Shown: positions 34,301 through 41,639, numbered from the stretch's first letter. The stretch: DNA of 64,000 nucleotides from an uncultured Streptomyces sp. (GCF_947488945.1 NZ_CANLBS010000002.1:186001-250000); one strand, 5' to 3'. Notes: generated from the sequence alone by a model not told the origin. Program-made: numbers and translations.

Positions 34301-34790
34301 CCGCGGCACCCGCTTCCACGCCTGGGTGGAGTCCCGCTGGGAGGAACTGCCGCTGCCCCTGCTCGGCCCCGACGAGCTCCCCGGCGGCGACGAGAGCGAC
34401 GCGGACATCGCCGACGAACGCGACCTGGCCGGACTCAAGGAGGCGTTCGAACGCACCGAGTACGCCCGCCGCACCCCCCACAGCGTCGAGACCCCGTTCC
34501 AGATCAGCCTGGCCGGCCGGATCGTCAGGGGCCGGATCGACGCGGTCTACCGCACCGGCGACACGTACGAGATCGTCGACTGGAAGACCAGCAGGCACCG
34601 CGCCGCCGACCCGCTCCAGCTCGCCGTGTACCGCCTCGCCTGGGCCGAGCTGCACGGCCTGCCGCTCGACGCGGTCACCGCGACCTTCCTCTACGTGCGC
34701 ACCGGGGAGACCGTCCGCCCCCGCTCGCTGCCCGGCCGGCCGGAGCTGGAGCGCCTGCTGCTGGACGAGCCCGCTCCACGGGCCCGTTAG
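31308..34790 (+). CDS. adnB: AdnB-like helicase-nuclease (UvrD-family motor with RecB-type nuclease)
   Basis: A 1160-residue second subunit of the AdnAB pair. Motor motifs: Walker A GAGSGKT at residues 39-45, motif II LLDEYQDTSVAQ near 269, motif III GDPCQAIYGWRG near 304, TAHKSKGLEWD near 660. The C-terminal RecB-type nuclease has GRIDAVY near residue 1076 and the catalytic DWKT near 1091. An acidic Pro/Tyr-rich repeat (EPYPEEPYP type) at residues about 860-895 links motor and nuclease. The chosen GTG has a TACCGT box 7 nt upstream and suits a leaderless start; a TTG at 31278 would add ten residues. The gene order adnA-adnB equals Rv3202c-Rv3201c. Confidence 0.88.
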   Translation: MSPRLTDPEQLKELLGIPFTPEQTACIVAPPAPQVVVAGAGSGKTTVMAARVVWLVGTGQVAPEQVLGLTFTNKAAGELSERVRKALVAAGVTDPDVIDPDDPPGEPAISTYHAFAGRLLTDHGLRIGLEPTTRLLADATRYQLAARTLREAPGPYPALTRSFSTLVSDLLALDAELSEHLVEPERLAAYDTGLLTTLASVKLGNAELRKIPEAAEGRRELLSLTTRYRRAKADRDLLDFGDQIARSAELALTRPEVGEILRDEFRVVLLDEYQDTSVAQRLLLSALFGHGPAGPTGHAVTAVGDPCQAIYGWRGASVANLDDFPLHFPHADGTPAARHSLSENRRSGGRLLHLANGLAEPLRARHEGVEALRPAPGAERDGLVRCALLPTHEAEIDWLADSLAHLVRTGTHPGEIAVLCRTASDFPLIQAALVARDVPVEVVGLAGLLHLPEVADLVAVCEVLQDPGANASLVRLLTGPRWRIGPRDLALLGRRARLLVQHAPGDAAPDPDVRLAEAVEGTDPAEVISLADALDTFLDHGGAPDDGLPFSPEARVRFARLATELRELRRSLADPLMDVLHRVLTATGLEVELSASPQALAARRRETLANFLDVAAGFASLDGEATLLAFLGFLRTAAQYEKGLDNALPGGENTVKVLTAHKSKGLEWDVVAVPGLVAGQFPSSRSRDSWTAQPQVLPHALRGDAETLPAVPSFDARGLKTFKEEMKEHQHTEELRLGYVTFTRPRSLLLGSGHWWGPSQKKTRGPSEFLHALYEHCAAGYGEIEVWADEPAEGEENPALAGRDADTAWPLPLDPTATARRRAARDTVLAHLAALAESDRHQDAHAPDGPPPEPDAGYDEPYPEEPYPEEPYPDDEPYDDVPYPDDPYPDGPDAYGTQDAPPAGPASPGPAPLDHVPAARTRPAGPALTPEEARTLASWDRDLDALTGELRRARATVRDVVVPASLSATQLLRLAEDPDAFARELARPMPRPPQAAARRGTRFHAWVESRWEELPLPLLGPDELPGGDESDADIADERDLAGLKEAFERTEYARRTPHSVETPFQISLAGRIVRGRIDAVYRTGDTYEIVDWKTSRHRAADPLQLAVYRLAWAELHGLPLDAVTATFLYVRTGETVRPRSLPGRPELERLLLDEPAPRAR
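33885..33990. repeat. EPYPEE tandem repeat in AdnB
   Basis: Units of 18 bp (GAGCCGTACCCGGAG-type) repeat about six times with drift, coding an acidic proline/tyrosine linker. The period is in frame. Confidence 0.65.
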
Positions 34791-34800
34791 GCTCAAAGGT

Positions 34801-36204
34801 ATGAGCGACACCCCGGACAGCGCCGTCCGTACGTACATCGAGCAGCACCGCTCGGCCTTCCTCGACGACCTCGCCGAGTGGCTGCGCATCCCCTCCGTCT
34901 CCGCCCAGCCGGAGCACGGGGACGACGTACGGCGCAGTGCGGCATGGCTCGCAACGGCCTTCCGCGACAACGGCTTTCCGGTCGCCGAGGTCTGGGAGAC
35001 GCCGGGCGCCCCGGCGGTCTTCGCCGAGTGGCCCTCCGACGATCCGCAGGCCCCCACCGTGCTGGTCTACGGCCACCACGACGTACAGCCCGCGGCCCGC
35101 GAGGACGGCTGGAATTCGGACCCCTTCGAACCGGTCGTCCGGGACGGCCGGATGTACGCCAGGGGCGCCGCGGACGACAAGGGCCAAGTGTTCTTCCACA
35201 CACTCGGCGTCCGCGCCCACCTCGCCGCGACCGGCCGCACCAGCCCCGCCGTCCACCTGAAGTACCTCGTCGAGGGCGAGGAGGAATCGGGCTCCCCGCA
35301 CTTCCGCGCCCTCGTCGAGGAACGGGCCGGCCGCCTCGCCGCGGACGTCGTGATCGTCTCGGACACCGGCATGTGGGACGAGGACACCCCGACCGTCTGC
35401 ACCGGCATGCGCGGCCTCGCCGAGTGCGAGATCGAACTGCGCGGCCCCGAGCAGGACATCCACTCCGGCTCCTTCGGCGGCGCGGTCCCCAACCCGGCCA
35501 CCGCCGTCGCCCGCCTGGTCGCCGCGCTCCACGACGAGGACGGCCGCGTCACCGTGCCCGGCTTCTACGACGGGGTGGCGGAACTGACCGAAACCGAACG
35601 CACCCTCTTCGCCGCGCTGCCGTTCGACGAGGAGGCCTGGCTGCGCACCGCCAAGTCGGCCGCCGCCTCCGGCGAGGCCGGCTACACCACTCTGGAACGC
35701 GTCTGGGCCCGCCCCACCGCCGAGGTCAACGGCATCGGCGGCGGCTACCAGGGCGAGGGCAGCAAGACGGTCATTCCGTCCTCGGCCATGGCGAAGATCA
35801 GCTTCCGTCTGGTCGCCGGTCAGGACCCGGACCGCATCGAGAAGATCGTCCGGGAGTGGGCCGAGGACCGCGTCCCGGCCGGGCTCCGGCGGCGCATCAC
35901 CTTCCTGCCCGCCACCCGGCCGTGCCTGACCCCGCTCGACCACCCCGCCCTGCGGGCCGTGGCCCGCGCGATGGGCCGCGCCTTCGACCGCGAGATCCTC
36001 TTCACCCGCGAGGGAGGGTCCGGCCCCGCCGCCGACCTCCAGGACGTGCTCGGCGCGCCGGTCCTCTTCCTCGGCATCTCCGTACCCTCCGACGGCTGGC
36101 ACGCCCCCGACGAGAAGGTCGAGCTCGACCTCCTGGCCAAAGGCGTCGAGACGACCGCCCACCTGTGGGGCGAACTGGCCGCCGTACTCCGCCCCACCCT
36201 CTGA
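34801..36204 (+). CDS. M20-family metallodipeptidase
   Basis: A 467-residue cytoplasmic zinc peptidase of the M20/CNDP group. Metal and catalytic motifs: GHHDVQPA near residue 90 (zinc His and catalytic Asp), RGAADDKG near 118, LVEGEEESGS near 156 (catalytic Glu), VIVSDTGMWDED near 184, and the C-terminal His in FTREGGSGPAADLQ near 402. It cleaves dipeptides or N-acyl amino acids; the exact substrate is open. The ATG has a TAGGCT box 7 nt upstream with no gap to adnB, so a separate leaderless promoter inside the end of adnB is likely. No such gene is in the mycobacterial block at this place as far as I recall. Confidence 0.88.
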   Translation: MSDTPDSAVRTYIEQHRSAFLDDLAEWLRIPSVSAQPEHGDDVRRSAAWLATAFRDNGFPVAEVWETPGAPAVFAEWPSDDPQAPTVLVYGHHDVQPAAREDGWNSDPFEPVVRDGRMYARGAADDKGQVFFHTLGVRAHLAATGRTSPAVHLKYLVEGEEESGSPHFRALVEERAGRLAADVVIVSDTGMWDEDTPTVCTGMRGLAECEIELRGPEQDIHSGSFGGAVPNPATAVARLVAALHDEDGRVTVPGFYDGVAELTETERTLFAALPFDEEAWLRTAKSAAASGEAGYTTLERVWARPTAEVNGIGGGYQGEGSKTVIPSSAMAKISFRLVAGQDPDRIEKIVREWAEDRVPAGLRRRITFLPATRPCLTPLDHPALRAVARAMGRAFDREILFTREGGSGPAADLQDVLGAPVLFLGISVPSDGWHAPDEKVELDLLAKGVETTAHLWGELAAVLRPTL

Positions 36205-36239
36205 ACGCCCGATCGATCCCGGGGGAGTAGGAAGCACTT

Positions 36240-37187
36240 GTGAGCACCTTCAGCAGCAGCATCACCGAGCGTCCGATCGGCCTCACCGCGCCCAGCGGCA
36301 TCGACCGCGCCGCGCACCACCGCATGGACGAGGCGTGGCTCGCCGTGGCCTGGAGCCACCCGACCACCCGCGTCTTCGTGGTCTCCGGCGGGCAGGTCCT
36401 CGTCGACGACACCGCCGACGGCGGCACCGAGATCGTGATGACCCCGGCCTTCGAGGCCCCCGTCACCGAGACCCACCGCTACTTCCTCGGCACCGACGAG
36501 GAGGGCGTCAGCTACTTCGCGCTGCAGAAGGACTCGCTCCCCGGCCGCATGGACCAGCAGGCGCGCCCCGCCGGACTGCGCGAGGCCGGCACGCTGCTCT
36601 CCGCCCGCGACGCCGGCCTCATGGCGCACGCCGTGGCGCTGGAGAACTGGCAGCGGCTGCACCGTTTCTGCTCCCGCTGCGGCGAGCGCACCGTCATCGC
36701 CGCGGCCGGCCACATCCGCCGCTGCCAGGCATGCGGAGCCGAGCACTACCCGCGCACCGACCCGGCCGTGATCATGCTGGTCACCGACGAGAAGGACCGG
36801 GCGCTGCTGGGCCGCCAGGTGCACTGGCCCGAGGGCCGCTTCTCGACCCTCGCCGGGTTCGTGGAGCCGGGCGAGTCCATCGAGCAGTCGGTGGCGCGCG
36901 AGGTCTTCGAGGAGGTCGGGATCACGGTCGGCGAGGTCGAGTACGTCGCCAGCCAGCCCTGGCCCTTCCCCTCCAGCCTGATGCTCGGCTTCATGGCCCG
37001 CGCCGTCGACTCCGCGATCGAGGTCGACGGCGAGGAGATCGAGGAGGCCCGCTGGTTCTCCCGCGAGGAGCTGACGGCCGCCTTCGAGTCGGGCGAGGTC
37101 CTGCCGCCGTTCGGCATCTCCATCGCGGCCCGCCTGGTCGAACTCTGGTACGGCCAGCCGCTCCCCCCGCGCCCCGGCAACTTCTGA
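36240..37187 (+). CDS. nudC: NADH pyrophosphatase NudC
   Basis: A 315-residue Nudix enzyme that cleaves NADH to NMNH and AMP and can remove NAD caps from RNA. It has the N-terminal domain of the family and a four-cysteine zinc ribbon (CSRCG and CQACG, residues about 143-163). The Nudix box is GFVEPGESIEQSVAREVFEE near residue 210, and the NudC hallmark SQPWPFPSSLM follows near 240. GTG start 36240. The active-site glutamates are all present. The place between adnB and the mycoredoxin gene equals Rv3199c. It ends at a strong bidirectional terminator. Confidence 0.92.
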   Translation: MSTFSSSITERPIGLTAPSGIDRAAHHRMDEAWLAVAWSHPTTRVFVVSGGQVLVDDTADGGTEIVMTPAFEAPVTETHRYFLGTDEEGVSYFALQKDSLPGRMDQQARPAGLREAGTLLSARDAGLMAHAVALENWQRLHRFCSRCGERTVIAAAGHIRRCQACGAEHYPRTDPAVIMLVTDEKDRALLGRQVHWPEGRFSTLAGFVEPGESIEQSVAREVFEEVGITVGEVEYVASQPWPFPSSLMLGFMARAVDSAIEVDGEEIEEARWFSREELTAAFESGEVLPPFGISIAARLVELWYGQPLPPRPGNF

Positions 37188-37224
37188 CCCGCCCGCCCCG
37201 CGCAGCCGCCCGCCGCGCCCCGCA

Positions 37225-37264
37225 CGACGAAAAGGGCCCCACCCGGAAGTGGGGCCCTTCGTCG
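37225..37264. terminator. Bidirectional terminator between nudC and mrx1
   Basis: GGGCCCCAC/GTGGGGCCC stem with a 6-nt loop, flanked by A-rich and T-containing arms (CGAAAA ... TTCGTCG) that extend the pairing, between the convergent genes nudC and mrx1. Confidence 0.75.
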
Positions 37265-37287
37265 TACCCGATGTGCCGGGCCTCGGC

Positions 37288-37530
37288 TCAGACGCCGACC
37301 TTCTGCTTGACCTGCGCCAGGGACGGGTTCGTCAGCGTCGAACCGTCTGCGAAGAGCACGGTCGGGACCGTCTGGTTCCCGCCGTTCGCCTTCTCGACGA
37401 AGGCCGCCGACTCCGGGTCCTGCTCGATGTTGATCTCGGTGTACGCGATGCCCTCGCGGTCCATCTGGCCCTTGAGGCGGCGGCAGTAGCCGCACCACGT
37501 GGTGCTGTACATCGTCACGGTGCCCGGCAT
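37288..37530 (-). CDS. mrx1: Mycoredoxin (glutaredoxin-like, CGYC)
   Basis: An 80-residue thioredoxin-fold oxidoreductase that reduces mycothiol mixed disulfides, using the CGYC pair at residues 13-16 (STTWCGYC) and the cis-Pro segment NQTVPTVLF near residue 54. It matches mycobacterial Rv3198A (Mrx1) in length and motif. The ATG has GAAGGAG 10 nt upstream. It is transcribed towards nudC and away from uvrD2, across a repeat-bearing intergenic region. Confidence 0.92.
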   Translation of the reverse strand: MPGTVTMYSTTWCGYCRRLKGQMDREGIAYTEINIEQDPESAAFVEKANGGNQTVPTVLFADGSTLTNPSLAQVKQKVGV

Positions 37531-37716
37531 GTCGCAGGTGCTCCTTCGTCGTAGGTCCGTCGGCGTCCGCTCCCGCCGCCGGTCCCGGCCGGGGCCTGGG
37601 AACCGCGGGCCGGGTGACGGTGCCGACGGAGCGGGTGTCGCTGAGGGGGAAACGCTCGGGGTACGCCGCTCATTCCCCCGTACGGCCCGTGGCGCGGCGG
37701 CTCCGCCCGGTGGCGC

Positions 37717-37790
37717 GGCCGGTGTACGGCGGACGGCGAGGTGCGCCGAGGCCGGTGTACGGCGGACGGCGAGGTGGGCCGGAGCCGGTG
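37717..37790. repeat. 33-bp direct repeat, two full copies and one partial
   Basis: Copies start at 37717 and 37750 and share GGCCGGTGTACGGCGGACGG plus flanking bases; the third, at about 37783, keeps only GCCGGTGT. It lies in the mrx1-uvrD2 gap. No terminal inverted repeats or gene is attached. Confidence 0.6.
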
Positions 37791-37958
37791 TGCACCGCGT
37801 GGGGCGCGGGAGAGGCCGGGGTCGGCGTGAGGGCGAGTACCGGGGCCGGCCGAGCCGGGAGCGGCCTGATTTCGACGTTCCGCGAGGGCCGTGCCGGGGC
37901 CGGCCGCGGGTGTCCGCAGCTGTCCGCGGGGGTGACGAACACACGAATCCACTGCCCC

Positions 37959-37967
37959 TGTGGACAA
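37959..37967 (-). promoter_or_regulatory. DnaA box upstream of uvrD2
   Basis: TGTGGACAA, complement of TTGTCCACA, the box preferred by Streptomyces DnaA. It is single, so it is not an origin. It could be a DnaA-responsive operator for uvrD2 or a chance match. Confidence 0.45.
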
Positions 37968-38006
37968 CCCCTCCGGCGGGCCCCGTCGACCTGGCAGCAT
38001 GGCAGG

Positions 38007-40223
38007 GTGACAGCAGCAACGCATTCCACCCTCTTCCCCCAGGTCCCCGAGTCCCCCGACGCCGTCCTGGAGGGGCTCGACCCGGAGCAGCGCGAGGTCG
38101 CCCTCGCCCTGCAGGGACCGGTGTGCGTGCTGGCCGGAGCGGGCACGGGCAAGACCCGCGCCCTCACCCACCGCATCGCGTACGGCGTGCGTGCCGGGAT
38201 CCTCCAGCCGAACACCGTGCTGGCGGTCACCTTCACCAACCGGGCGGCCGGGGAGATGCGGGGACGGCTCAGGCAGCTCGGCGCGACGGGCGTGCAGGCG
38301 CGCACCTTCCACTCCGCCGCGCTCCGGCAGCTCCAGTACTTCTGGCCGAAAGCCGTCGGCGGCGAGATGCCCCGGCTGCTGGAGCGCAAGGTGCAACTGG
38401 TCGCCGAGGCCGCGGCCCGCTGTCAGGTCCGCCTCGACCGCAACGAGCTGCGCGACGTCACCAGCGAGATCGAGTGGGCCAAGGTCACCCAGACCGTCCC
38501 CGCCGACTATCCGGCGGCGGTCGCCAAGACCCGCCGGGACGCCCCGCGCGCCCCGGCCGAGCTGTCCCAGATCTACTCGGCGTACGAACAGCTGAAGCGG
38601 GACCGCTCCGTCATCGACTTCGAGGACGTGCTGCTGCTGACCGTGGCCATCCTCCAGGACCGCCGGGACATCGCCGACCATGTGCGGACCCAGTACCAGC
38701 ACTTCGTCGTCGACGAGTACCAGGACGTCAGCCCCCTCCAGCAGCGGCTGCTGGACCTGTGGGTCGGGGACCGGGACAACCTCTGCGTGGTCGGCGACGC
38801 CAGCCAGACGATCTACTCCTTCACCGGCGCCACCCCCGACCACCTGCTGAACTTCCGCACCCGTCATCCGAACGCCACCCTGGTCAAGCTGGTGCGCGAC
38901 TACCGCTCCACCCCCCAGGTCGTGCACCTCGCCAACGGTCTGCTCAGCCAGGCCGCCGGGCGGGCGGCCGAGCACCGGCTCGAACTCGTCTCGCAGCGCG
39001 AGAAGGGCCCCGAGCCGTCCTACACCGAGTACACCGACGAGCCTGCCGAGGCCGAGGGCACCGCCCGCCGCATCCGGGACCTGATCGCCGCCGGTGTGCC
39101 GGCCGGTGAGATCGCGGTGCTCTACCGGGTGAACTCCCAGTCCGAGGTGTACGAGCAGGCGCTCGCCGACGCCGGGGTGCCCTACCAGCTCCGCGGCGCC
39201 GAGCGGTTCTTCGAGCGGGCCGAGGTGCGCGAGGCGGGGGTGGCCCTGCGCGGCGCCGCCCGCGCCGGGGGCAACGACGCCCTGCTCGACGGCGCGGACA
39301 GCCTGCCCTCGCAGGTGCGGGCGGTGCTCTCCACCAAGGGCTGGACCGACCGGCCGCCGGCCGGATCGGGCGCGGTCCGCGACCGCTGGGAGTCGCTGGC
39401 CGCCCTGGTGCGGCTGGCCGAGGACTTCGAACGGGCGCAGCCCGGCGCGACCCTCGCCGGGTTGGTGCGGGAGCTGGACGAGCGTGCGGCCGCCCAGCAC
39501 GCCCCCATGGTCCAGGGCGTCACCCTCGCCTCGCTGCACGCGGCGAAGGGGCTGGAGTGGGACGCCGTGTTCCTGGTGGGGCTGACCGAGGGCATGATGC
39601 CGATCGCCTACGCCAAGACCGATGAGCAGGTCGAGGAGGAGAGGCGGCTGCTGTACGTCGGCATCACCCGCGCGCGCTTCCACCTCGGGCTGTCGTGGGC
39701 GCTCTCCCGCTCGCCGGGCGGACGGGCGGGGCGTCGCCCGACCCGCTTCCTCAACGGCCTGCGGCCCGGTTCCACCGGACCCGGTTCGCGGGGGGCGGCG
39801 GGCGGCGGCGGTGGCATCGACCGGGGCACCGGGAGCGGTGCCGGTGCGCATCCGGACGCCGGACGGAATCTGCGGCGCAAGGCGTGGGGCCCGGTGCGCT
39901 GCCGGGTCTGCGGCCGGACGCTGACCGAGGCCGGCGAGATGAAGCTGATGCGGTGCGAGGACTGCCCCTCGGACATGGACGAGGCGCTCTACGGCCGGCT
40001 GCGCGACTGGCGTGCCGCCCGTGCCGCCGAGCTGAGTCAGCCGGCCTACTGCGTCTTCACCGACAAGACGCTGATGGCCATCGCGGAGGCGATGCCGGGA
40101 GACGAGGGCGAACTCGTCACGATCCCGGGCGTCGGGAACCGGAAACTGCAGCGGTTCGGCACCGAGGTTCTGGCCATCTGCGCCGGTGAGGAGGGGGACG
40201 GGGAGACCGGGGAGGAGGTCTGA
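38007..40223 (+). CDS. uvrD2: UvrD2-type superfamily I DNA helicase
   Basis: A 738-residue helicase with the UvrD motor followed by the actinobacterial UvrD2 C-terminus. Motifs: Walker A GAGTGKT at residues 44-50, motif II VVDEYQDVSPLQ near 235, motif III GDASQTIYSFTG near 265, and LHAAKGLEWD near 509. A zinc tetracysteine pair (RVCGR and CEDC, residues about 632-653) then leads to an HRDC domain ending in TIPGVGNRKLQRFG. UvrD2 is essential in mycobacteria and unwinds 3'-tailed duplexes. The GTG at 38007 was chosen because the reading frame upstream lacks protein-like composition. Neighbours mrx1 and wblC match the Rv3198 context. Confidence 0.9.
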   Translation: MTAATHSTLFPQVPESPDAVLEGLDPEQREVALALQGPVCVLAGAGTGKTRALTHRIAYGVRAGILQPNTVLAVTFTNRAAGEMRGRLRQLGATGVQARTFHSAALRQLQYFWPKAVGGEMPRLLERKVQLVAEAAARCQVRLDRNELRDVTSEIEWAKVTQTVPADYPAAVAKTRRDAPRAPAELSQIYSAYEQLKRDRSVIDFEDVLLLTVAILQDRRDIADHVRTQYQHFVVDEYQDVSPLQQRLLDLWVGDRDNLCVVGDASQTIYSFTGATPDHLLNFRTRHPNATLVKLVRDYRSTPQVVHLANGLLSQAAGRAAEHRLELVSQREKGPEPSYTEYTDEPAEAEGTARRIRDLIAAGVPAGEIAVLYRVNSQSEVYEQALADAGVPYQLRGAERFFERAEVREAGVALRGAARAGGNDALLDGADSLPSQVRAVLSTKGWTDRPPAGSGAVRDRWESLAALVRLAEDFERAQPGATLAGLVRELDERAAAQHAPMVQGVTLASLHAAKGLEWDAVFLVGLTEGMMPIAYAKTDEQVEEERRLLYVGITRARFHLGLSWALSRSPGGRAGRRPTRFLNGLRPGSTGPGSRGAAGGGGGIDRGTGSGAGAHPDAGRNLRRKAWGPVRCRVCGRTLTEAGEMKLMRCEDCPSDMDEALYGRLRDWRAARAAELSQPAYCVFTDKTLMAIAEAMPGDEGELVTIPGVGNRKLQRFGTEVLAICAGEEGDGETGEEV

Positions 40224-40246
40224 GAAGGTCCCGCGAAACTCGTCCC

Positions 40247-40285
40247 AAAAATAGTTTGCGCCCGCGCCAGTCATCACCATAGGTT
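40247..40285 (+). promoter_or_regulatory. WblC/WhiB7-type promoter with AT-rich element
   Basis: AAAAATA at 40247-40253 lies directly upstream of a TTTGCG -35 (40255-40260), and TAGGTT (40280-40285) is the -10 with a 19-bp spacer. An AT-rich tract hugging the -35 is the known mark of promoters bound by WhiB7 with SigA, through its AT-hook. It stands out in this GC-rich window and lies upstream of the wblC gene, which fits autoregulation. Confidence 0.7.
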
Positions 40286-40409
40286 CTTAACCACGGACAC
40301 AGCGGCTTCATCGAAACCCCGTTTCCGTGCTGTACTGAGCTGTACCCAACCGTATACGCAGGACCGGTTCCGGCCGTTCCGCCCGAGACGCCGAGAGGAG
40401 GCGATTCCA

Positions 40410-40736
40410 GTGATCAGCATCAACACCAACAAAGTGACCGATCCCTCGGTCGTCTCCGCATGCTCTCTCGGCCTTCTCGGCTCCTCGGAATCCGTCCTGC
40501 TCGGCACCGGTCTGTCCGGCGTCTCCGCCGTTCGTCCGATGCCGTTCGCCGGGCTCCCCGTGGTGCGGGAGCGCAATGAGCGACCGATTCAGGCACCGGC
40601 GGCAGCAGTAGCGATGGCGGCTCAGGCCTATGCCTTCGCGGCAGCCGGTGCGGGAATCGGAGCCGAGAAGCAGACGACGCAGCACCACACGATGTGGGCC
40701 TTCCGTGGGCCTGAACCCTGGAGCGATCCAGCCTGA
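40410..40736 (+). CDS. Leader ORF upstream of wblC, 108 residues, function unknown
   Basis: An ORF of 108 codons with a very good ribosome site (GAGGAGG, 8 nt before the GTG). The protein starts MISINTNKVTDPSVVSACSL and is small, Ala/Ser-rich and without a membrane segment. It has the His-rich motif TTQHHTMWAFRGPEPW near the C-terminus. It lies wholly within the likely wblC mRNA leader, between the AT-rich promoter and an intrinsic terminator. In mycobacteria whiB7 has an upstream ORF whose translation controls premature termination, so this ORF could be a translation sensor. Whether the product has its own role is unknown. Confidence 0.6.
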   Translation: MISINTNKVTDPSVVSACSLGLLGSSESVLLGTGLSGVSAVRPMPFAGLPVVRERNERPIQAPAAAVAMAAQAYAFAAAGAGIGAEKQTTQHHTMWAFRGPEPWSDPA

Positions 40737-40760
40737 CGCACCATCAGGCCGGCGCCTTCA

Positions 40761-40803
40761 GGGCCGCGGAACCCCACTCGGGATCCGCGGCCCTTTTGTT
40801 TTG
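40761..40803 (+). terminator. Intrinsic terminator (attenuator) before wblC
   Basis: A perfect 10-bp stem GGGCCGCGGA/TCCGCGGCCC with a 13-nt loop, followed at once by TTTTGTTTTG. True U-tract terminators are rare in this window. It lies 25 bp after the leader ORF stop and 105 bp before the wblC start, on the same strand, so it can only act as a premature terminator (attenuator) of wblC. Confidence 0.75.
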
Positions 40804-40908
40804 TCCGAACGGACACGACATCCGGAAGGGGCCTCGGGACGAGCAGTACCTGGTACCAGCCGACAACGGCCGACAGGCCGCACGAAACAGACGAGGACAC
40901 CACCCACC

Positions 40909-41277
40909 GTGCAACTCGACACGCACGCCCCGTCCGTCCCGCCTTCCGACACGATCGCCCTGCCCGGTTCCACGGAGGACCCCACCTTGACCCCGCTCAC
41001 CACCCTCACCGCCCTCGACGACGCCATCGAGAACCTCGGCGTACCCGTCCCCTGCCGTTCCTACGACCCGGAGGTCTTCTTCGCCGAGTCGCCGGCCGAT
41101 GTCGAGTACGCCAAGTCCCTCTGCCGCACCTGCCCGCTCGTGGAGGCCTGCCTCGCCGGCGCCAAGGAGCGGCGCGAGCCGTGGGGCGTCTGGGGTGGCG
41201 AGCTCTTCGTGCAGGGCGTCGTCGTCGCCCGGAAGCGGCCGCGTGGCCGCCCGCGCAAGAACCCCGTCGCCGCGTGA
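40909..41277 (+). CDS. wblC: WblC/WhiB7-type transcription factor
   Basis: A 122-residue WhiB-family iron-sulfur protein. The four cluster cysteines are at residues 49, 72, 75 and 81 (PVPCRSY, LCRTCPLVEAC), and the GVWGGE turn is at 93-98. A C-terminal AT-hook RGRPRKN near residue 112 is the hallmark of the WhiB7 group. The family activates resistance to ribosome-targeting antibiotics and works with the vegetative sigma factor at AT-rich promoters. The GTG has GAGGAC upstream. Expression is probably autoregulated and attenuated, see the promoter and terminator entries. The position after uvrD2 is that of Rv3197A. Confidence 0.93.
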   Translation: MQLDTHAPSVPPSDTIALPGSTEDPTLTPLTTLTALDDAIENLGVPVPCRSYDPEVFFAESPADVEYAKSLCRTCPLVEACLAGAKERREPWGVWGGELFVQGVVVARKRPRGRPRKNPVAA

Positions 41278-41346
41278 ACGCCGGCCTCGGGGTCAAGGCC
41301 CCGACACGAGCCAAGCGCCTCGGATCCATCGATCGCCCCCACACCC

Positions 41347-41373
41347 ATGACCCCCGAAATCAGGCAGCCATGA
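41347..41373 (+). CDS. Eight-codon ORF overlapping the next gene start
   Basis: ATG to TGA reading MTPEIRQP; its TGA overlaps the ATG of the 89-residue gene (ATGA, 41370-41373). There is no ribosome site in front of it. It may couple translation to the downstream gene, whose own ribosome site is weak, or may be chance. Confidence 0.3.
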   Translation: MTPEIRQP

Positions 41374-41639
41374 CCACCCCCACGAAGGAGCCCGCCGGCT
41401 CCGTCATCACATCCGACTTCAGCTGCACCACCGGCGCGAACGACTCGCGTCAGAACAGGAACCGCGAGATGCAACTCATCCCAGAAGCCATGGCGCGTGC
41501 GCATATGGACGACCGCCTCAGGGTCGCCGAGACGGAACGCCGGGCCGCGCGCCTGGTCTCCGCCCGGCGCATGCAGCGCAAGGCGGAGCGCGTGTCACTG
41601 CGCGCCCGCCGCGCGCTGGCCATGGCGGTCATGCAGTAA
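41370..41639 (+). CDS. Small basic protein of unknown function
   Basis: An 89-residue protein with a variable N-terminus (TTPTKEPAGSVITSDFSC, single Cys) and a long, strongly charged Arg/Ala helix from residue 38 to the end (for example LRVAETERRAARLVSARRMQ). No membrane segment or known domain. It looks like a Streptomyces-specific conserved protein; it may bind nucleic acid by its basic helix, but that is only a guess. It follows wblC on the same strand, 92 bp on, and could share its transcript. Confidence 0.6.
   Translation: MTTPTKEPAGSVITSDFSCTTGANDSRQNRNREMQLIPEAMARAHMDDRLRVAETERRAARLVSARRMQRKAERVSLRARRALAMAVMQ

Larger units (their letters stand above)
37531..38006. promoter_or_regulatory. 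Divergent region mrx1-uvrD2 with a 33-bp tandem repeat and a DnaA box
   Basis: About 475 bp between divergent genes. It holds two near-perfect copies of a 33-bp unit (from 37717 and 37750, GCCGGTGTACGGCGGACGGC core) with a third partial copy near 37783. A TGTGGACAA at 37959-37967 is the exact complement of the Streptomyces DnaA box TTGTCCACA, 39 bp before the uvrD2 start. CAGCAT at 37995-38000 is a weak -10 candidate 6 nt before the uvrD2 GTG. A long reading frame runs in from the left into uvrD2 but shows no protein-like composition. Confidence 0.6.

Noticed and set aside
37717..37790. CRISPR array
   Set aside because: Only two full copies, direct abutting units without spacers, and no cas gene.
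37614..38006. N-terminal extension of UvrD2 from 37614
   Set aside because: The extra 131 codons are repeat-derived and Arg/Gly/Pro-rich, and the GTG at 38007 begins where the conserved sequence begins.
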